From positions 124,001 through 188,000 of the forward strand of contig NZ_CP097885.1 in NCBI RefSeq assembly GCF_023614525.1: a DNA stretch of 64,000 nucleotides. Reading direction: 5' to 3'. The translations under genes and the position numbers were made by a program. The DNA is from Peptoniphilus genitalis (GTDB lineage Bacteria > Bacillota > Clostridia > Tissierellales > Peptoniphilaceae). Shown here piece after piece: positions 8,628 through 16,843 of this stretch. How positions within the stretch are numbered: position 1 is the stretch's first letter; the number at the start of each line of letters is the position of its first letter. The notes beneath the pieces are model-generated. The model was not told the DNA's origin. It worked only from the letters and a program-made list of their open reading frames with translations, and made no database searches.

Positions 8628-8921
8628 ATGAAAAATTTAAAGAAATTAGCAAGCGTTGGAATGATCTCTGTATTAATGCTAGGTATGGTAGCATGCCAAG
8701 GCGCTGACAAAAAAGCTAACGAAGCTGCAAACGCTAAAAATGCTGCAGTAGAAGAACAAGCTGAAGCTAACAAAGCTAAAGTTGAAGCTAACGCTAAAGA
8801 AGCAGAAGCTAACGTAAAAGCTGAAGAAGAACAAGCTAAAGAAGAAATCAACGCTAAAGCAAACAATGCTAAAGCTGACAACGCTAAAGAAGATAACGCT
8901 AAAGAAGAACAAGCAAAATAA
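8628..8921 (+). CDS. Small Ala/Lys/Glu-rich helical lipoprotein
   Basis: This 97-residue protein has a lipoprotein-type signal ending in LGMVAC (Cys about residue 22). The mature part is almost entirely A, K, E and N in repeating NAKA/NAKE-like units, predicted to be one long charged helix or coiled coil. I chose ATG 8628 because of the preceding AGGAGG. Extending upstream adds an unsuitable N-terminus to the signal peptide. At DNA level the unit AACGCTAAA recurs many times. It is a single gene with its own strong terminator. No family recognised. An envelope tether or spacer role is only a guess. Confidence 0.75.
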   Translation: MKNLKKLASVGMISVLMLGMVACQGADKKANEAANAKNAAVEEQAEANKAKVEANAKEAEANVKAEEEQAKEEINAKANNAKADNAKEDNAKEEQAK

Positions 8922-8936
8922 TTTAGCTTAACTTAC

Positions 8937-8965
8937 AAAGAGGCCTTTCGAGGCTTCTTTTTTTT
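8937..8965 (+). terminator. Terminator of the small lipoprotein gene
   Basis: AAAGAGGCCT / AGGCTTCTTT stem (one G-U) with a TTCG tetraloop, followed by a run of T. It is a very strong intrinsic terminator. Confidence 0.92.
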
Positions 8966-9082
8966 ACATAAAATTTTCTTAAAATCTTTTAGTATTCTTC
9001 TAATTTAGCATATAAAAGATTAATCTAAGTAAAAAAATATGTTATAATTACTTCAATAGAATTTATGAAAGAAGGTGTTACA

Positions 9083-10750
9083 TTGTTTTGTCCAAAATGC
9101 GGAAACCAAGTTTCTAAAGATGACAACTTTTGTGCTTCATGTGGCCACAACTTAAAAGACGTAAAAATAAATATTACATCAAATAAAAATCAAAGTTTTG
9201 GAGACACCAACAAGGTGGAAAAAGTTAGTCAAAATACGAGAGTCTTTAATCCGAGATCTCTAGATGCAATTGACACTACTGATGAACTTAAAAATATTAT
9301 TGCTGAAGTCGATAGAAAGATTTCTAAAAATATAAAAGATTATGAAAAAAATAATATTCAGGCAAAAGCTGCTGAAAAAGAAAAGAAATCAAAATCAAAA
9401 CATGAAGAAACTTCAAAAAAAAATTTAAATAAAAAAGAAAAAAAGAGTACAGATAAATCCAAAAATATAGATTCAAAAGACTTTGATGAAAATATTTTAG
9501 ATGATTTTAAAGCTTCTGATTCTTCTAATAAAATGAGCCAAAAAGAATTAATTCGTAGGGTTCAAGAAGAGTTAAAAAAATCAAACTTTGATGAAAAGAA
9601 TATAAAGAATACTTCATCTGAAGTCCCTAAGTCTACTCAAGAAAATATTAAGCAATCTTTAGAAGATTTTGAAGAAGAAAAATCTAAAGATGCTCCTAAA
9701 AAATTCTCTTTAAAGGAAAAATGGAATAATTTTATACAAGAGGATGACGATGAATATTCAATTTTTGTAGACCTGAGAGATGATACTAAGAAAAAAGAGG
9801 ACACTAGGAACTTAGAAATAAGTAAATCTATTGAAGATTCTGACAGGCCCTTTGAAAATACACTTAGCACACCTAAGATTGATATTGAAAATGCCATAAA
9901 AGAAGCTGAAGAAGAAAAGTCTAAGGCTCATAAAGAAAAAATAAACAAAACTTCAAAGATTAATTCAAAGAAAGAAAGTAAAGAAGCCAAAGATACCTCT
10001 AAAAATTCTGTACTTAAAGAAGAATCTAAAACTAAGAAAAATCTCAAAGACTTATTCAGCTTTGGTGACAAGGGAGAAAAACCTGTTAAAGATATAGAAA
10101 AAGTTTCTTCAAATCTTGAAAAATCATTAGAACATAATATTTCAGAAAAGGTAACTAAAGTCTCACATAAGTCTGAAAAAGAAATAGATGATTTTTTATC
10201 TTCTTTAGATAAACTAACAGGAAGACTATCGAACTATATTGGATTCCTTGGTTCAAAGGAAAGTAAAATTATTATTGGACTTGGTATTTTATTAAATCTC
10301 ATCATGCTCCTTATTGGAAGCGGATCATTTAAATTGATTTTAATCCCATTTTTACTTTTAAAAATTGTCTTTGATTATTTTGAATTTTATATTCCATTAA
10401 ATATTGCAACTGACAGAGATTCTATTGATACATCTTATTCGGAGGTCAAGAAGTTTGCCTTAATTAACTGGATAATTTGTAAGGGTGTATTATTTGTTGG
10501 ATTTTTAATTTCACCTTTCGGCGGATTTTTCAAATACAATATGCTTCAAGCCTTAACTCCTATGCCACTTGCAACCTTAATTTTAATTGGACTTTCACTT
10601 TTAATAGGACTAAATCTTTATAAGGAAAATTTTGTGGCCAGATCCAAGATAAACTTTGTAGGCTGGTACGCAATATCCTTTACACTTTTTGAACTCCTAT
10701 TTAAGATGATATGGTTCATTATTAACTTTATATTTGTAACACTTTTTTAA
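9083..10750 (+). CDS. Zinc-ribbon membrane protein with long charged linker
   Basis: This 555-residue protein has three parts. First is a zinc ribbon at the extreme N-terminus (Cys3, Cys6, Cys17, Cys20). Then come about 380 residues of Lys/Glu/Ser-rich, probably disordered sequence. The C-terminal 150 residues hold four or five hydrophobic segments. I chose TTG 9083 because GAAGGTG precedes it by six bases and it places FCPKCG at the start, as zinc-ribbon proteins usually begin. An ATG at 9065 has no RBS. It is monocistronic with a terminator. Similar zinc_ribbon-plus-membrane proteins occur in Firmicutes without known function. Confidence 0.75.
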   Translation: MFCPKCGNQVSKDDNFCASCGHNLKDVKINITSNKNQSFGDTNKVEKVSQNTRVFNPRSLDAIDTTDELKNIIAEVDRKISKNIKDYEKNNIQAKAAEKEKKSKSKHEETSKKNLNKKEKKSTDKSKNIDSKDFDENILDDFKASDSSNKMSQKELIRRVQEELKKSNFDEKNIKNTSSEVPKSTQENIKQSLEDFEEEKSKDAPKKFSLKEKWNNFIQEDDDEYSIFVDLRDDTKKKEDTRNLEISKSIEDSDRPFENTLSTPKIDIENAIKEAEEEKSKAHKEKINKTSKINSKKESKEAKDTSKNSVLKEESKTKKNLKDLFSFGDKGEKPVKDIEKVSSNLEKSLEHNISEKVTKVSHKSEKEIDDFLSSLDKLTGRLSNYIGFLGSKESKIIIGLGILLNLIMLLIGSGSFKLILIPFLLLKIVFDYFEFYIPLNIATDRDSIDTSYSEVKKFALINWIICKGVLFVGFLISPFGGFFKYNMLQALTPMPLATLILIGLSLLIGLNLYKENFVARSKINFVGWYAISFTLFELLFKMIWFIINFIFVTLF

Positions 10751-10751
10751 G

Positions 10752-10780
10752 AAAACCGAGTTTATCTCGGTTTTTTGTTT
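10752..10780 (+). terminator. Terminator of zinc-ribbon protein gene
   Basis: AAAACCGAG / CTCGGTTTT stem with TTTAT loop and T run, starting directly after the stop codon. Confidence 0.92.
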
Positions 10781-10797
10781 TTGCAAAAATTTCCAAT

Positions 10798-10822
10798 AAA
10801 AAAGGTCAGATAATTTCTGACC
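10798..10822 (-). terminator. Terminator of the GNAT-like gene
   Basis: GGTCAGA (10804-10810) pairs with TCTGACC (10816-10822). On the minus strand it is followed by six T (complement of 10798-10803). It stands back to back with the terminator of the rightward gene. Confidence 0.88.
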
Positions 10823-10832
10823 AATATTTTAA

Positions 10833-11498
10833 TTATGAAATTTCTACTTCTTTAAAAAGAATATATCCATTCTCATCCACTGCAAGACCAAAGAAATTGT
10901 CTTCGAAAGCTTTTTTAAGTTCATCTGTCTCACTTGAGTGAATTATCCTCTCCTTACCCGTCATCTTTATGTCTAAGTCATCAGATTTTAAGAGGATAAA
11001 TCTGTCATAACCATCTTCTGAAAATTCATCGGGATATTTCTTCTTTAATGAAACAAGCATATATCCAGAATCTAAGGTATTCTTATAGGACCTGTAATTC
11101 TTAGGAGAAATAGTAGACATCTTATTAGTAAATTTTGAATTCTTATATCTTTCTTCAAGCTTCTCCCTAGTTATGTTTTGTAGGTTTCTACCCCTATACT
11201 CTTTTAATACTACAACTGTATCATTGACAATTACAGATTCTGGCTCAATAAAGAAATCAACATCATGAGCTAGATTGTCTTCATGACTTGGCACCTTTAT
11301 GCTCCTATAGGCTACAAGCTTTCCTCCATCAAAAACACCAACAAAGGATCCCCCTCCATCTATTAGGGCTTCCAATTCTTCTTTAGAGTCTTGAGAAAAA
11401 ATTTCTTTATTCTCTATTCCTTCATAGACTTCACTAGTCAAATCATATATATCATCTATATCTTTTTTTTCTAAAAATTTAAAAACTAATTCTTCCAT
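10833..11498 (-). CDS. GNAT-like acetyltransferase
   Basis: This 221-residue protein probably transfers acetyl from acetyl-CoA to an unknown amine. Its fold pattern is GNAT-like: an N-terminal helix pair, a central strand SFVGVFDGGKLVAYRSI, and a motif A-like VVVLKEYRGRNLQNI (about residues 116-130) whose RGRN is close to the usual Q/RxxGxG/A. The C-terminal 50 residues are not recognisable. ATG 11498 is preferred because AGAGGTGG lies five bases ahead, and the GTG at 11504 falls inside that RBS. It is monocistronic. The substrate is unknown. Confidence 0.6.
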   Translation of the reverse strand: MEELVFKFLEKKDIDDIYDLTSEVYEGIENKEIFSQDSKEELEALIDGGGSFVGVFDGGKLVAYRSIKVPSHEDNLAHDVDFFIEPESVIVNDTVVVLKEYRGRNLQNITREKLEERYKNSKFTNKMSTISPKNYRSYKNTLDSGYMLVSLKKKYPDEFSEDGYDRFILLKSDDLDIKMTGKERIIHSSETDELKKAFEDNFFGLAVDENGYILFKEVEIS

Positions 11499-11623
11499 AC
11501 CCACCTCTTTTATTTAAATATTGAAATAAAAATTTGTTATTAATCCTATTAAAATTTTATAATATATCTAAAGAATATTCTAGATAAATAATTAATAAGT
11601 AGTTCTAACTTATAAGTTTCTAA

Positions 11624-11657
11624 ATTATAAAAGGACTAAGCTAGTTAGCTCAGTCCT
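11624..11657 (-). terminator. Likely terminator after the DUF3793 gene
   Basis: AGGACTAAGCTA (11632-11643) pairs with TAGCTCAGTCCT (11646-11657) with one mismatch and a two-base centre. The minus-strand T tract is short and interrupted, so termination may be incomplete. Confidence 0.6.
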
Positions 11658-11718
11658 CTTGGATTGAAATATGGTATAGAGTTTTATTATTAATATTAAT
11701 TAGGAAATTTTCATATTA

Positions 11719-12300
11719 TCAAAGGCGTTGTAAAATATTTTTCATTTCAATAACCTTTACTTCATCAAACCTCTTAAAGGCTTCCAGGGATGATTTTTCA
11801 TTGTTAAAGCACTTCCAGTAGCCAGTGCACTTACATGCTTTTTTGTCCCTATGTTTAAAATCTATTACATCTTTTAGGGGGTAACCTAAAAATATTCCTA
11901 TTTCATCAGGACATGTTTCAGTAAATCTTTCCCTCAACAAATTTAAATAATCACCTGTAGTTAGACACGATTCATAACCATGAGAATTTAAGAAGTCTTT
12001 AATCTTAACTTGAGATAGTTTCCTTTCAAGTCTCTCATTTTTAAAGAAATATACTAAGACAGAGTCTTCCCCTTCTTTTAACTCAAAAAAATCAAGTCCT
12101 AAGGCATCCTTTAATATAAATTTGTTCTTCATCCAATAATCTTTTAAGGGTCTTTTGGCATTTCTCAGATTCATCATAGTCCCTAGCTTTAAATTATTAT
12201 TAGTTGGTGCAACTGTTGACTTAATAAGAGCCAGAATATAATCAAAGTCCTTAAAATTATTGATGTAAGATAAAAATTCAATTAGAACCCTGTCATACAT
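11719..12300 (-). CDS. DUF3793 family protein
   Basis: This 193-residue protein matches the pattern I know for DUF3793, a family of anaerobic Firmicutes. It has a C-terminal block IGIFLGYPLKDVIDF and a Cys-rich CKCTGYWKCF that could hold metal. The ATG overlaps the flavodoxin stop (TAATG), so the two proteins are probably made together. Linkage of DUF3793 to flavodoxin recurs in clostridia, suggesting a role in electron transfer or iron-limited redox metabolism, but its activity is unknown. It is likely co-regulated by the Fur-box-like site upstream of the flavodoxin gene. Confidence 0.8.
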   Translation of the reverse strand: MYDRVLIEFLSYINNFKDFDYILALIKSTVAPTNNNLKLGTMMNLRNAKRPLKDYWMKNKFILKDALGLDFFELKEGEDSVLVYFFKNERLERKLSQVKIKDFLNSHGYESCLTTGDYLNLLRERFTETCPDEIGIFLGYPLKDVIDFKHRDKKACKCTGYWKCFNNEKSSLEAFKRFDEVKVIEMKNILQRL

Positions 12301-12728
12301 TATGACCTCGCAAGATCCTTTCCTAAAGCTTCACATTCTTCTAAAGCATCTTGATCTGGGTTGTCATATGCTGCAAAACCATCTGCAAGAAGTTTTGCAC
12401 CAGTTCCTTCAACTTCTTCTTGCCATAGTCTCATCCATTCTCCATCTGCCCATTCATATGAACCGAATAAAACTACGTTTTTGCCAGAAAGAAGAGGATT
12501 TACTTTATCCATAAAAGGTCTCATTTCAGTTTCTTCTAATTCTTCAGATCCCATTGCTGGACAACCAAATGCTAGCCTATCAACATCTTTTACATCATCT
12601 TCAGTAGCAGATCCAACTTGAATTAATTTAACTTCAGCGCCTTCGCCTTCAGCTCCCCTAACTAGGGCTTCTGCCATTCTTTCTGTGTTACCTGTTCCTG
12701 ACCAGTATATTACATTTACTTTTTTCAT
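12300..12728 (-). CDS. Flavodoxin
   Basis: This is a 142-residue short-chain flavodoxin that carries electrons on FMN in place of ferredoxin. The phosphate-binding loop SGTGNTERMAEAL is at residues 10-22, and the isoalloxazine-contacting loops FGCPAMGSEELEE and FGSYEWADGEWM are clear. It begins with ATG after AGGAGGAAGTAAAA. An inverted repeat resembling a Fur box lies just upstream, which fits the well-known replacement of ferredoxin by flavodoxin under iron shortage. It is coupled to the downstream DUF3793 gene. Confidence 0.96.
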   Translation of the reverse strand: MKKVNVIYWSGTGNTERMAEALVRGAEGEGAEVKLIQVGSATEDDVKDVDRLAFGCPAMGSEELEETEMRPFMDKVNPLLSGKNVVLFGSYEWADGEWMRLWQEEVEGTGAKLLADGFAAYDNPDQDALEECEALGKDLARS

Positions 12729-12751
12729 TTTTACTTCCTCCTAAAATATAT

Positions 12752-12768
12752 TTGATATCTTTTATCAA
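12752..12768. promoter_or_regulatory. Fur-box-like operator upstream of flavodoxin
   Basis: TTGATATCTTTTATCAA is an inverted repeat (TTGATA...TATCAA) that agrees with the 7-1-7 Fur consensus TGATAATnATTATCA at 11 of 14 informative positions by my count. It lies about 25-40 bp upstream of the flavodoxin ATG, next to the RBS, where a repressor would block expression. The assignment is by motif and by the biology of flavodoxin. Confidence 0.5.
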
Positions 12769-12940
12769 TTAAATATATTTTAATATATTTTTAGAAGCTA
12801 AAATTATGTAGATTATTGTAATTTTTTAAAAAATTTTATGTAACAACAATTGATTTACATAAAATTATCTGAAATTTTACTGGAAAATAAGTTTATTTAA
12901 TTAGTTCTTCATATAAGCTAACAAATTTTTTCTCAATCAA

Positions 12941-12971
12941 AAAACCAGGCTTATAAATCAGCCTGGTTTTT
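12941..12971. terminator. Terminator downstream of the DAACS symporter
   Basis: AAAACCAGGCT (12941-12951) pairs perfectly with AGCCTGGTTTT (12960-12970) around an 8-base loop, with T/A tracts on both sides. Confidence 0.9.
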
Positions 12972-12983
12972 AATTTCTCAAAT

Positions 12984-14180
12984 TTATTTATTTGCAATAC
13001 TTTCTTTATTTCTTCCAGGCACCTTATCAAAAATACCTGTTACCATTAATGCAACTGCCCCATCTGTTGTTACGTTGCAAGCAGTACCAAAGCTGTCTTG
13101 CAATGCAAAAATTGAAAGCATAAGAGCTGTTCCTGTGTCGTTAAATCCTAAGACTGATGTAATTAGCCCTAGAGATGCTACAACTGTTCCTCCAGGCACT
13201 CCTGGAGCTGCTATGGCAAAGATTCCTAACAAAAGTATAAATACAATCATGTTAGCAGTTTCTGGAAGCTGACCAGTTAAAATTTGTGAAACTGTCATTA
13301 CGAAGAATACTTCTGTCAGCACAGAACCACAAAGATGAGTATTGGAACATAGTGGAATCCCAAAGTCCCTTATCTTTGGATCAAGTGTAGAAGACTTTCT
13401 TGCACATTCTATTGCAACTGGAAGTGTTGCGGCAGAAGACATAGTTCCTACAGCTGTCAAGTAAGCTGGTAGATAGTGTTTAAATACTTCTTTAGGATTA
13501 GTTTTAGAAATTAAACCTGCAAGAGAATACATTACAGTCATCCAAATAAAGTGTCCCACAATTACAATTAATATAATCTTTAGGAATACTGGTAATTCAG
13601 AAATAATTACACCTTCATAAGATAAAACTGCAAAAGTAGTAGCAATATAAACTGGAAGAATTTTTATAACCACATTGTTTACTATTGATAATACAATCTT
13701 ATTTAATTCAATAAGCATCTTTTCCCATGTTTCAGAGTTTGTAACAATTACCGCTATACCAAATAAAATTGATGTAACAAGAGCTGTCATTACTGGCATA
13801 ATAGGGTCAATAGATAGTTTAAATATGGATTCTGGTATTGCGTTACCTCCACCCACATTTGAAGCTATATTAAGCTTTGGTATAATTGCTTTTCCTGCCA
13901 AAAAGGACATTGTAGCTGCTCCAACTGTAGACAAGTAACAAATTACAAGTGTAACGCTTAAGATCTTACCAGCACTTTCCTTTAGTGATACTATAGCTGG
14001 AGTAATAAATCCCAAAATTATTAGGGGTACTATGTAACCTATTAAATCACCTATAATTCTTTTAACTGAATCAATTGCAACAATCGCGCCTTCGTTGGAA
14101 ATTCTACCAACAAAAATTCCTATAATAATTCCTAATATTAGTTTAAAAACTAAAGAATTAAAAAAATTATTTTTTTTCAT
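12984..14180 (-). CDS. Dicarboxylate/amino acid:cation symporter (DAACS family)
   Basis: This 398-residue inner-membrane carrier belongs to the Glt/SstT fold and imports an amino acid or dicarboxylate with Na+ or H+. There are eight membrane segments and two re-entrant loops. The hairpin-1 serine-rich tip is TMSSAATLPVA, hairpin 2 is GVPGGTVVASL, and TM8 holds DSFGTACNVTTDGA, where the substrate-coordinating D and N of the family sit. SstT-like Na+/serine-threonine transport is possible but not provable. It is monocistronic, with RBS AAGGAGGAG and a strong terminator. Confidence 0.9.
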   Translation of the reverse strand: MKKNNFFNSLVFKLILGIIIGIFVGRISNEGAIVAIDSVKRIIGDLIGYIVPLIILGFITPAIVSLKESAGKILSVTLVICYLSTVGAATMSFLAGKAIIPKLNIASNVGGGNAIPESIFKLSIDPIMPVMTALVTSILFGIAVIVTNSETWEKMLIELNKIVLSIVNNVVIKILPVYIATTFAVLSYEGVIISELPVFLKIILIVIVGHFIWMTVMYSLAGLISKTNPKEVFKHYLPAYLTAVGTMSSAATLPVAIECARKSSTLDPKIRDFGIPLCSNTHLCGSVLTEVFFVMTVSQILTGQLPETANMIVFILLLGIFAIAAPGVPGGTVVASLGLITSVLGFNDTGTALMLSIFALQDSFGTACNVTTDGAVALMVTGIFDKVPGRNKESIANK

Positions 14181-14380
14181 TTCTCCTCCTTATAAAATTT
14201 ATTTTTAAAATTATTACTCTTATCATTTTACCATTGAATTCCAATAAAAGTAGTAAAATTTTATTTTTTTATTTGAATAAAAAATAAATATATTTAAACT
14301 TTAATACTAAATTTTAGAATTAAGTATTAAAAAGTTTTTAGATGATCCAAAAATTTAAAATATATTCTATAAAAAATTAT

Positions 14381-14404
14381 ATAAAAAAGAGCCCTTAGGC
14401 TCTT
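14381..14404 (-). terminator. Terminator of the NlpC/P60 gene
   Basis: AAGAGCC (14387-14393) / GGCTCTT (14398-14404) stem with a CTTA tetraloop, followed on the minus strand by a T tract. Confidence 0.9.
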
Positions 14405-14418
14405 AATTTAAAATTTAA

Positions 14419-15549
14419 TTATAATACACGTGTTGCATTTACATATCTGTCTTGGTAGTATCCTTCAGATAAAGAAGAAGTCATAACTTTTCCTTGTCCT
14501 GATGAAGCGTGGATGAATTTTCCATCTCCAACATAAATACCAACATGACTAACGCCGCTACCTGTTGTGTTAAAGAATACTAAATCTCCTTCTTGTAAGT
14601 CAGACTTAGCTACTTGCTTTCCAAAAGTTGATTGTGTTCTAGAAGATCTTGGAATTGAAATGCCAAGTTCGTCATTATAAATTGAATAAACAAGACCTGA
14701 ACAATCAAATCCAGCTTTACCAGTATCTCCATAAACATATGTAGATCCAAGTTTATTCTCTGCAGAAGAAATTACCTTTGCAGCTATTGAGGCATTTGGT
14801 CCTGCAACTTTCTTTGTTTCAAAGTTAACTTTTATAGCGTCTTTATTCTTTATAGCTTCTTGAATTTCTTTTTCGTCATTAGATACAATTGCTGCGTCCT
14901 TGTTATCTTCAACTTTTTCTATCTTAATGCCAGAAGCAATGTTAAGATCCTTAGCTGGTACATTGTAGTTAGATCCATTGTCTTCAATAACGAAGAAGCC
15001 TTCTACAAAGTCAACAACATTTACAACTTGTCTCTTATTTAAATTTAGTTTTTTCCCATTTTCATTAGTAGCTACTGTTTTGTTTTTAACTTCAACATTA
15101 GTTACATTATTTCTTTTATCAGCAATCTTTTTAAGTGCTTTTACATCAACATTACCAACAGTTCCGTCGTTACATTTAATCTTAACCTTATCGCTATCAG
15201 CTGAAACTCCAATTGCATATTCATCTATGAATAAGCTTCTGATGATTTTACCATTATCATCTAAAATTGGGCTAGCCTTTACAACCTTGTATGTTGGAAC
15301 ATTAACTTCTGTAAGTAATAATTTATCTTGTGGAATAGTAACCTTAGCCTTGCCCTTTTGAACAAAGTAGTCATTACCCTTTCTTTCAAGAACTTCGACT
15401 TTTTCTCCAATAGAAAAGTCTATTTCATTGCCACTGTATGTCTTTTGTACATGTTCGTTAATAAATACTCCTGTATCTTTCATGCCCACTATTGAAACTG
15501 CGCAAAGTGCAAATAGGCCTAGTGGCAATTTATTTTTAAAGGAAACCAA
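14419..15549 (-). CDS. Secreted NlpC/P60 (C40) peptidoglycan endopeptidase with SH3-like modules
   Basis: This extracellular cell-wall hydrolase likely cuts D-Glu-diaminoacyl (or equivalent) stem-peptide bonds. An N-terminal hydrophobic signal is followed by two or three bacterial SH3-like repeats (about residues 35-225). The C-terminal NlpC/P60 domain has catalytic Cys283 (FDCSGL), His335 (VSHVGIYVG) and His347 (FIHAS). TTG 15549 lies nine bases after AGGAG and is preferred. The TTG at 15558 touches that RBS. It follows the rnpB terminator and ends at its own terminator. Length 376 is normal. Confidence 0.92.
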   Translation of the reverse strand: MVSFKNKLPLGLFALCAVSIVGMKDTGVFINEHVQKTYSGNEIDFSIGEKVEVLERKGNDYFVQKGKAKVTIPQDKLLLTEVNVPTYKVVKASPILDDNGKIIRSLFIDEYAIGVSADSDKVKIKCNDGTVGNVDVKALKKIADKRNNVTNVEVKNKTVATNENGKKLNLNKRQVVNVVDFVEGFFVIEDNGSNYNVPAKDLNIASGIKIEKVEDNKDAAIVSNDEKEIQEAIKNKDAIKVNFETKKVAGPNASIAAKVISSAENKLGSTYVYGDTGKAGFDCSGLVYSIYNDELGISIPRSSRTQSTFGKQVAKSDLQEGDLVFFNTTGSGVSHVGIYVGDGKFIHASSGQGKVMTSSLSEGYYQDRYVNATRVL

Positions 15550-15633
15550 TACTAACAACTCCTATACTCTGTATTTTAATAATAATTCTATTCTTACTAT
15601 CTTGGTTACTTTTTAAGTATAGCAAAGTAATTA

Positions 15634-15693
15634 CAAAAAAACAACAAAAAGTTACAAAATTGTTAAAATAATTTTAACTTTTTTGTAACTTTT
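15634..15693 (-). terminator. Terminator of rnpB
   Basis: A long, nearly perfect hairpin (left arm 15647-15669, right arm 15671-15693) is followed on the minus strand by TTTTGTTGTTTTTTT. It separates rnpB from the cell-wall hydrolase gene. Its A/T-rich stem is about 23 bp, unusually long for an intrinsic terminator. Confidence 0.85.
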
Positions 15694-15719
15694 GTTTGAA
15701 TTAATATTTATTTGTATGT

Positions 15720-16043
15720 AGTAAGCAAATCTATAAGCCGCGTTCTGTTTTGTCAACTATCAATCTTGAATTATAGTTACCTATAATTTCTAGCAACCTA
15801 CCTACCGGCAGATGCGAGCAACATCTGTTATTCCTATTTGGTTTTGCTCCGAATGGGGTTTACATAGCATCATTATCACTAATGACCTGGTGAGCTCTTA
15901 CCTCGCCTTTCCAACCTTACCCTAGGGCGGTATATTTCTGTTGCACTAGCCTTGGGGTCACCCCCACTGGCCGTTAGCCAGCATCCTTGCTCTGTGGAGC
16001 GCGGACTTTCCTCACATATGTGCAGTTGACCAATTTACTTACT
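15720..16043 (-). ncRNA. rnpB: RNase P catalytic RNA
   Basis: This is the ribozyme subunit of RNase P, which removes 5' leaders from tRNA precursors. On the minus strand the conserved GAGGAAAGTCCGCGCTCC block occurs near the 5' end, and the universal ACAGAACGCGGCTTA near the 3' end. The ends are set by the P1 helix: GTAAGTAAAT at the 5' side pairs with ATTTGCTTAC at 15721-15730. Length is about 324 nt. A consensus-like promoter precedes it inside the end of yqfO and a strong terminator follows. Type A or B structure was not resolved by eye. Type B is expected for Firmicutes. Confidence 0.96.
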
Positions 16044-16048
16044 AGATA

Positions 16049-16077
16049 ATCTTACCACTTAGAAGCTTAAATATCAA
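16049..16077 (-). promoter_or_regulatory. rnpB promoter inside the yqfO 3' end
   Basis: On the minus strand TTGATA (complement of 16072-16077) and TAAGAT (complement of 16049-16054) are 17 bp apart. The predicted start falls at the first base of the RNase P P1 helix. The -35 box lies within the last codons of yqfO. Confidence 0.65.
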
Positions 16078-16843
16078 GCTCAAAGCTTGATGACTCTTGA
16101 ATATAAAAATCTAAGTCCATAAAGTTTTCTTGAAGTTTCTTCTTAATTTTCGGAAGAATTATTCTCTCTGAACAAAAATGTCCCACATCAACTAAGATTA
16201 AATCATCTTCATAGGCTCTTTGCCCGTCGTGATACTTTATATCAGAAGTTATATAAGCATCTACTCCTACCTCTTTAGCTTGGCTAATAAAGTCTGATCC
16301 AGTTCCCCCAAGGATTGCAACTTTTTTAATATTTCTATCTTCTCTTCCATAATACTTAATTTTACAAACTTGAAGTTTCTCTTTTAATAATTTATCTAAA
16401 TCTGTAAGCGTCAATTCTCTCTCAAATTCTCCAATAAGTCCCATGGGTTTTTCTTCTTCATAGGTTAATGTAGACTTATTCTTTAAATCTAATTTTTCGA
16501 ATAGGGTGTCATTGACTCCATCATCTGCTACGTCCATTGAAGTATGATAAGAAAAAACGGAAATATTATTCTTTATAAGTTTTATTATGTTGTCGCCAAG
16601 ATAGGTTCCTTCAATTATATTTTTTGAGCCAGAAAAAAACATTGGATGGTGGCTTATAATTAGTTTTGCATCCATCTCTAAAGCCTTATCTATAACTTTA
16701 TCAGTTACATCCATGGCAAGGACTACAGAGTCAGTGTTTTCTTTAAATTCTACTTGACTACCAGAGTTGTCCCAAGAAAGTTGGTATTCATCTTTTGCCC
16801 AAGATTCCATAAAACTTTTAATTTCTTCAACTGGATATTTCAT
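16067..16843 (-). CDS. yqfO: NIF3/YqfO family dinuclear metal-centre protein (Nif3-like)
   Basis: This 258-residue NIF3-family protein has a two-metal site. The family is often annotated GTP cyclohydrolase I type 2, but its physiological role is unsettled. Metal ligands are visible in LIISHHPMFF (about residues 60-69), MDVADDGVND and, near the C-terminus, VDVGHFCSE. It lacks the roughly 110-residue insert of Bacillus YqfO, so it is the short form. Its start overlaps the trmK end by 17 bases. This yqfO/trmK/rpoD order is standard in Firmicutes. Confidence 0.92.
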   Translation of the reverse strand: MKYPVEEIKSFMESWAKDEYQLSWDNSGSQVEFKENTDSVVLAMDVTDKVIDKALEMDAKLIISHHPMFFSGSKNIIEGTYLGDNIIKLIKNNISVFSYHTSMDVADDGVNDTLFEKLDLKNKSTLTYEEEKPMGLIGEFERELTLTDLDKLLKEKLQVCKIKYYGREDRNIKKVAILGGTGSDFISQAKEVGVDAYITSDIKYHDGQRAYEDDLILVDVGHFCSERIILPKIKKKLQENFMDLDFYIQESSSFELDI

